Source: HGM04593 sp045657945 (GTDB lineage: Bacteria > Bacteroidota > Bacteroidia > Bacteroidales > Bacteroidaceae). From it: a DNA stretch of 64,000 nt. The translations under genes and the position numbers were made by a program. Shown in pieces: positions 60,750 to 64,000 of this stretch; positions within the stretch are counted from its first letter, which is position 1, and every line of letters begins with the position of its first letter. The notes beneath the pieces were generated by a model that had not been told where the DNA came from, did not search any database, and worked only from the letters and a program-made list of their open reading frames with translations. Location: assembly GCA_045657945.1 (NCBI GenBank), contig JAZOUB010000035.1, forward strand, positions 3,685-67,684, read 5' to 3'.

Positions 60750-61334
60750 ATGGCAGACTCTCCATCGAAATATAAGGACAGAATCCTCGCGTGGACTATC
60801 TACTGCGACGGTAAGGCGCTGGACGACTCATACGAGTTGACCTACGCTCAGATTTATCTCGCCATAAACCGCATAGGCAAGGCTACCTTGAAATTCTATG
60901 CCGGGAATATGGACGAGCAGACTTTCGATGAGACCGATTCCAATTCCTTCAAGCCTGGCAATACCATCCGCATCGATGCTGGAGATTTGAAGAAGCAACA
61001 TACACTCTTCGAGGGTGTTATCCTTGAAACAGGCATTAAGATTGGCGGTAAGGCACGCTCGCAGATGGTTGTGGAGTGCAGGGATATTGCTTATCAGGCA
61101 ACTCAGGGACGTAAGAACCGCATATTCGAGAAGAAGAAGGATTCCGATATGATTAAGGAGGTTCTGAAAGCGTATGGTTCGGTAAAGGTGGATGCCACAA
61201 CCTATCAGTACCCCGAAATGGTGCAATACTACTGCTCTGATTGGGATTTTGCCCTTTCGAGAGCCGATGCTAATGGACTGTTCATCAGCACCGAGGGCAA
61301 GGAAATAGAGGTATTCAAGAAGAAGGAATCTTGA
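60750..61334 (+). CDS. eCIS spike (VgrG/Afp8-like) protein, C-terminally truncated
   Basis: This 194-residue N-terminal part of a VgrG/gp27-type spike contains MADSPSKYKDRILAWTIYCD, LAINRIGKATLKFYAGNMDE and NTIRIDAGDLKKQHTLFEGV. The phage-hub strands RSQMVVECRDIAYQATQGRK and YQYPEMVQYYCSDWDFALSRADANG follow, and then it stops at KEIEVFKKKES. Family members are usually about 550-650 residues, with an OB-fold and a needle-like beta-prism that are wholly missing here. No continuation is seen in any frame in the 108 nt before the next fimbrillin gene. This truncation alone would prevent a working spike, unless a second spike is encoded elsewhere. Confidence 0.85.
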   Translation: MADSPSKYKDRILAWTIYCDGKALDDSYELTYAQIYLAINRIGKATLKFYAGNMDEQTFDETDSNSFKPGNTIRIDAGDLKKQHTLFEGVILETGIKIGGKARSQMVVECRDIAYQATQGRKNRIFEKKKDSDMIKEVLKAYGSVKVDATTYQYPEMVQYYCSDWDFALSRADANGLFISTEGKEIEVFKKKES

Positions 61335-61442
61335 ACATACTTATTGACTATACGATAAGGCAAACTAACAGAAGAACAAATATGGTATATCCATTCTACT
61401 TTGTAGAAGGAACCTACTTAATGAACTTATAAAAGTAAAAAT

Positions 61443-62348
61443 ATGATAAAGAAGAAATTAACTTATGCAGCAACAAAAGGATTATTTCTCCTTTCTGCTT
61501 TCTCCTTTCTGCTTTCATCTTGCCAGCAGGAGGATGACTTTGTTCCTCAGGAGCAAGAGATTAATCTTAACATTACCGCTGGCGGTGTACAGACACGTGT
61601 AAACACACTAGAAAGCGGTGATGTTTGGGAGAATGGGGACCAAGTCAAGATTGAAAGAACAATTAAGTATGACTCGGATTATTATACTTACACAGCCTCA
61701 GTTGCAGAAAACGGCACACCAACATGGACTCTCGATAAAAAACTCTATTGGAACGGAGAAGAGGAGCATATACTCGCAGCATTCTATCCGGCAGTAGGAC
61801 AAGATGATTATAGATCTTTCGAATTACCGGAAGACCAAAGTACATTGGAGAAGCTCAAATCAGCCGATTGTATGAATGCTGTATGGATAGGTAAGCCAAC
61901 AACTGATCCGATAAACTTCCAAATGAAACATCGTCTGTCAATGATTACCATTAATTATGATTTTGCTTCGGAGTTTACCAATGCAACGATAGACTATGCT
62001 CAAGTAATACCATCTGATCCTTTTGTGATGTTTGATGCAAAGGACGGAGGTAAAATGGATGAACCATATGGTGTGTTCGGCACCACTATTGACGCTTATC
62101 ACGATGCAGTTAATAAAACGATACAAGCTATTGTGATACCTTGCACATATCCCGAAGGACAGTTGCTTATGAAAATTAGTGTCAACGGAGATGAGTTGCA
62201 GGTGAAAATGCCAGAGGCTAAGACTTTTGACGAAGGTACTCACTACACCTTCAACCTCAAGGTGGGTAAGGATAAGGTGACACTGACACCAACCACTACA
62301 GATACCGATTTCCCTGGTGGATGGAATAATGAGGAAGACCTTAATTAA
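61443..62348 (+). CDS. Fimbrillin-family lipoprotein (4)
   Basis: This 301-residue protein has lipobox Cys27 (LLSSC) and Arg52 in VQTRVN, the same maturation pattern as in genes 1-3. The core strands ISQMKHRLSMITINYDF-like (FQMKHRLSMITINYDF, about 160) and the ending FNLKVGKDKVTLTP are fimbrillin-like, but the DWxxEIDGG terminus is absent and a short linker follows. The next gene starts at the base after its stop, with no gap. It follows the truncated spike gene by 108 nt. Confidence 0.83.
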   Translation: MIKKKLTYAATKGLFLLSAFSFLLSSCQQEDDFVPQEQEINLNITAGGVQTRVNTLESGDVWENGDQVKIERTIKYDSDYYTYTASVAENGTPTWTLDKKLYWNGEEEHILAAFYPAVGQDDYRSFELPEDQSTLEKLKSADCMNAVWIGKPTTDPINFQMKHRLSMITINYDFASEFTNATIDYAQVIPSDPFVMFDAKDGGKMDEPYGVFGTTIDAYHDAVNKTIQAIVIPCTYPEGQLLMKISVNGDELQVKMPEAKTFDEGTHYTFNLKVGKDKVTLTPTTTDTDFPGGWNNEEDLN

Positions 62349-64000
62349 ATGAGAAAGGAGAAAGGAAAAATGAGAAATAAAATGAAAAATATTGCAAAAG
62401 TATGGAGAAGTAGCACAGCGTTTCTGCTTTCTGCTTTCTCATTTCTGATTTTAATCACCTCGTGCAGCAACGAGTTGGATGAGGCATTGCAGCCTGCGAA
62501 CAACGGCACCTTACAATTCGTGGTAGGCGACTTTCCTGCCTTTGGCGAGGGCACACAGACTCGTGCTATCGGTACACAAGATGAGGGAAAGACTGCGTGG
62601 GAAAATGGTGATCAGATTATTGTCACCTTAATCTCCCAGAAGTATGGTGAGCAGGCTGCTGCACTTACCTATGACGGCTCTTCGTGGAGTACAGAAGCAA
62701 GCCTATCTTACCTCGAAAACGAGACACCAACCGTTAGTGCTGTCTATGCACCTTGCTATGAAGTTACGGTTGAAGGTGTAAAGCAGTTAAGAAGCGGTAT
62801 GCTACTTGGAATGTGCGAATACCTCGAAGCCGATTGCGAAATACAAAATGGCACAATCAATATCAGTTTTGCTGATGCACTCCGCACTTACAGTCGCTTG
62901 CGTATTGTGGCTGAGGCAGAACAGACCCTTACCGTTACCACGACAGACTTCACTCCGGCAGGTCCTGAAAATGTTTCCGCGCCCGATAGTTATACTCTCG
63001 TAGCTGATGGAAAAGATAACGCCTATCTCTATGGCACCTTCGCCGAGGGCGGTTCGGTAACAGTGAAGAAAGGAGATGCCGAGCTTGCAACCCATACCTT
63101 TAGCGTGACTTCGGAGCAGGGCAAGAGTTATGCGCTGTACGCAGGTAAAAAAGTAGATGTTGACCTCTCAACCCTTGCTGCAACCTATGTCATCAACGAC
63201 GATGCATATTACACCTTCACCGGCACAGGCAGCTACGGTATCAAGGTAGAAAGCGGAAATCCGACGATTATTCTGAATAATGTAAGCATTACTGTTGGTA
63301 AAGAGTGGGACAATGAAAATATAGTGAATGCTATTGATATTGTTGCCGACAGTAGTGAGACTACTGTTTGGATAACAGGCACGAATAACCTCACCTCCAA
63401 TAGTGGCGCAGGTATTTATGTAAAGTCCGGCAGCACAGTCATTATCAAGTCGGATAGCAGAGATAATATATTGACTGCACGAGCCGGTATGGATGGTGCC
63501 GGAATAGGTGGCACTGGATATGATTTTAGCTATGAAAATGTGACTTGTGGAAACATTTATATCGAAAACATAACGGTAAACGCATATTCAAGTGGCTATA
63601 TGAGTAGCAATCCGGGAATTGGTGCTATCACTTCTTGCGGAACGATCACGATAAAAAATGCGACTGTTACAGCACTGGGAAGCAACCAAGGAGGTGTATT
63701 GTATGGTGGAGAGTTTTGCCCCGCCATCGGTGCAAGCACAGTTCCTGATATAGTCATTGAAAATTCTACAATCAATGCTTATCGAGGAGATAGTAAGGAT
63801 GGCGGTACGGGCAGTCTGGCAGATTGGATCGGAGCAGTAATTATATACGACCCTTATAGTGGAGATACACCTCATACGCCTGGAATACAGTGTGGTAACG
63901 GCTATATAATAAGCACCACAGTAAATAAGTTTCTATATAAAGCTAGCTCAGGAGTAACTAAAGAAGAAGGTTCTGTGACCTATGATGCCGATGGCAATCC
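62349..64000 (+). CDS. Fimbrillin with beta-helix C-terminal domain, 3' end outside window
   Basis: I read an open frame of 550 codons from the ATG at 62349 to the window edge without a stop. It shows a long signal with lipobox Cys39 (LITSC) and Arg72 in GTQTRAIG. The N-terminal fimbrillin domain (about 75-285) joins through VDLSTLAATYVINDDAYYTF to right-handed beta-helix-type repeats (NILTARAGMDGAGIGG, NPGIGAITSCGTITIKNA, FCPAIGASTVPDIVIENS). This is the undamaged equivalent of the TAG-split pair at 56457-58328. The gene starts directly after the preceding stop. Its C-terminus is not in view. Likely a surface or pilus-tip adhesin. Confidence 0.8.
   Translation, partial: MRKEKGKMRNKMKNIAKVWRSSTAFLLSAFSFLILITSCSNELDEALQPANNGTLQFVVGDFPAFGEGTQTRAIGTQDEGKTAWENGDQIIVTLISQKYGEQAAALTYDGSSWSTEASLSYLENETPTVSAVYAPCYEVTVEGVKQLRSGMLLGMCEYLEADCEIQNGTINISFADALRTYSRLRIVAEAEQTLTVTTTDFTPAGPENVSAPDSYTLVADGKDNAYLYGTFAEGGSVTVKKGDAELATHTFSVTSEQGKSYALYAGKKVDVDLSTLAATYVINDDAYYTFTGTGSYGIKVESGNPTIILNNVSITVGKEWDNENIVNAIDIVADSSETTVWITGTNNLTSNSGAGIYVKSGSTVIIKSDSRDNILTARAGMDGAGIGGTGYDFSYENVTCGNIYIENITVNAYSSGYMSSNPGIGAITSCGTITIKNATVTALGSNQGGVLYGGEFCPAIGASTVPDIVIENSTINAYRGDSKDGGTGSLADWIGAVIIYDPYSGDTPHTPGIQCGNGYIISTTVNKFLYKASSGVTKEEGSVTYDADGN

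Overview
The window is a Bacteroidales chromosome segment, probably Prevotellaceae or Bacteroidaceae. The evidence is SusC/SusD pairs, fimbrillin-type lipoproteins, a fused SecDF, RNase H with a viroplasmin-like N-domain, the rpsU-xerC-hpf block, Bacteroidetes promoters (TTG about 25 nt ahead of TAnnTTTG) and weak Shine-Dalgarno sites. I found no rRNA, tRNA, CRISPR array, transposase or intact prophage.

Layout. 1-1.6 kb: the end of a glycan locus on the minus strand (GH5 mannanase-like lipoprotein, then a ROK sugar kinase). 1.8-7.7 kb: SlyD, AroC, a large membrane protein and a beta-propeller lipoprotein carrying a haem-binding CxxCH. 8-23.8 kb: one long operon with a duplicated triplet, FAS1 lipoprotein-SusC-SusD twice, with no degradative enzyme beside it. 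23.8-52.1 kb: mostly housekeeping genes (sirtuin, rubredoxin, lytic transglycosylase, THUMP RNA methyltransferase, purD, two LTA-synthase-like sulfatases, rnhA, argS, two rhomboids, secDF, pgpH, gltX, kdtA, mdh, rpsU, xerC, hpf).

The accessory region starts just after the hpf terminator (about 52.17 kb) and runs off the end. It opens with two divergent AraC-type regulators enclosed by 128-bp near-perfect inverted repeats that also encode the last residues of both proteins. Next come a small LW-tailed protein and a run of fimbrillin lipoproteins, each with an Arg cleavage-type motif (TR[AV]). One of these is cut from its beta-helix C-terminal half by a single in-frame TAG, while a later gene in the same run (62349 onward) keeps both halves in one frame. 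Inside the fimbrillin run lies a five-gene block from an extracellular contractile injection system: two tube proteins, a DUF5908-type small protein, a LysM baseplate protein and a spike protein cut short at 194 residues. Debris of other genes precedes it.

The regulator pair is well placed to control the surface-protein operon, and its inverted repeats could allow the segment to flip. The injection-system block cannot build a working machine from what is visible. It is either a decaying remnant or a set of parts used for something else. The most unusual observations are the repeat-flanked regulator pair, the amber-split fimbrillin/beta-helix gene and the orphan tube-spike block within a fimbrial locus.
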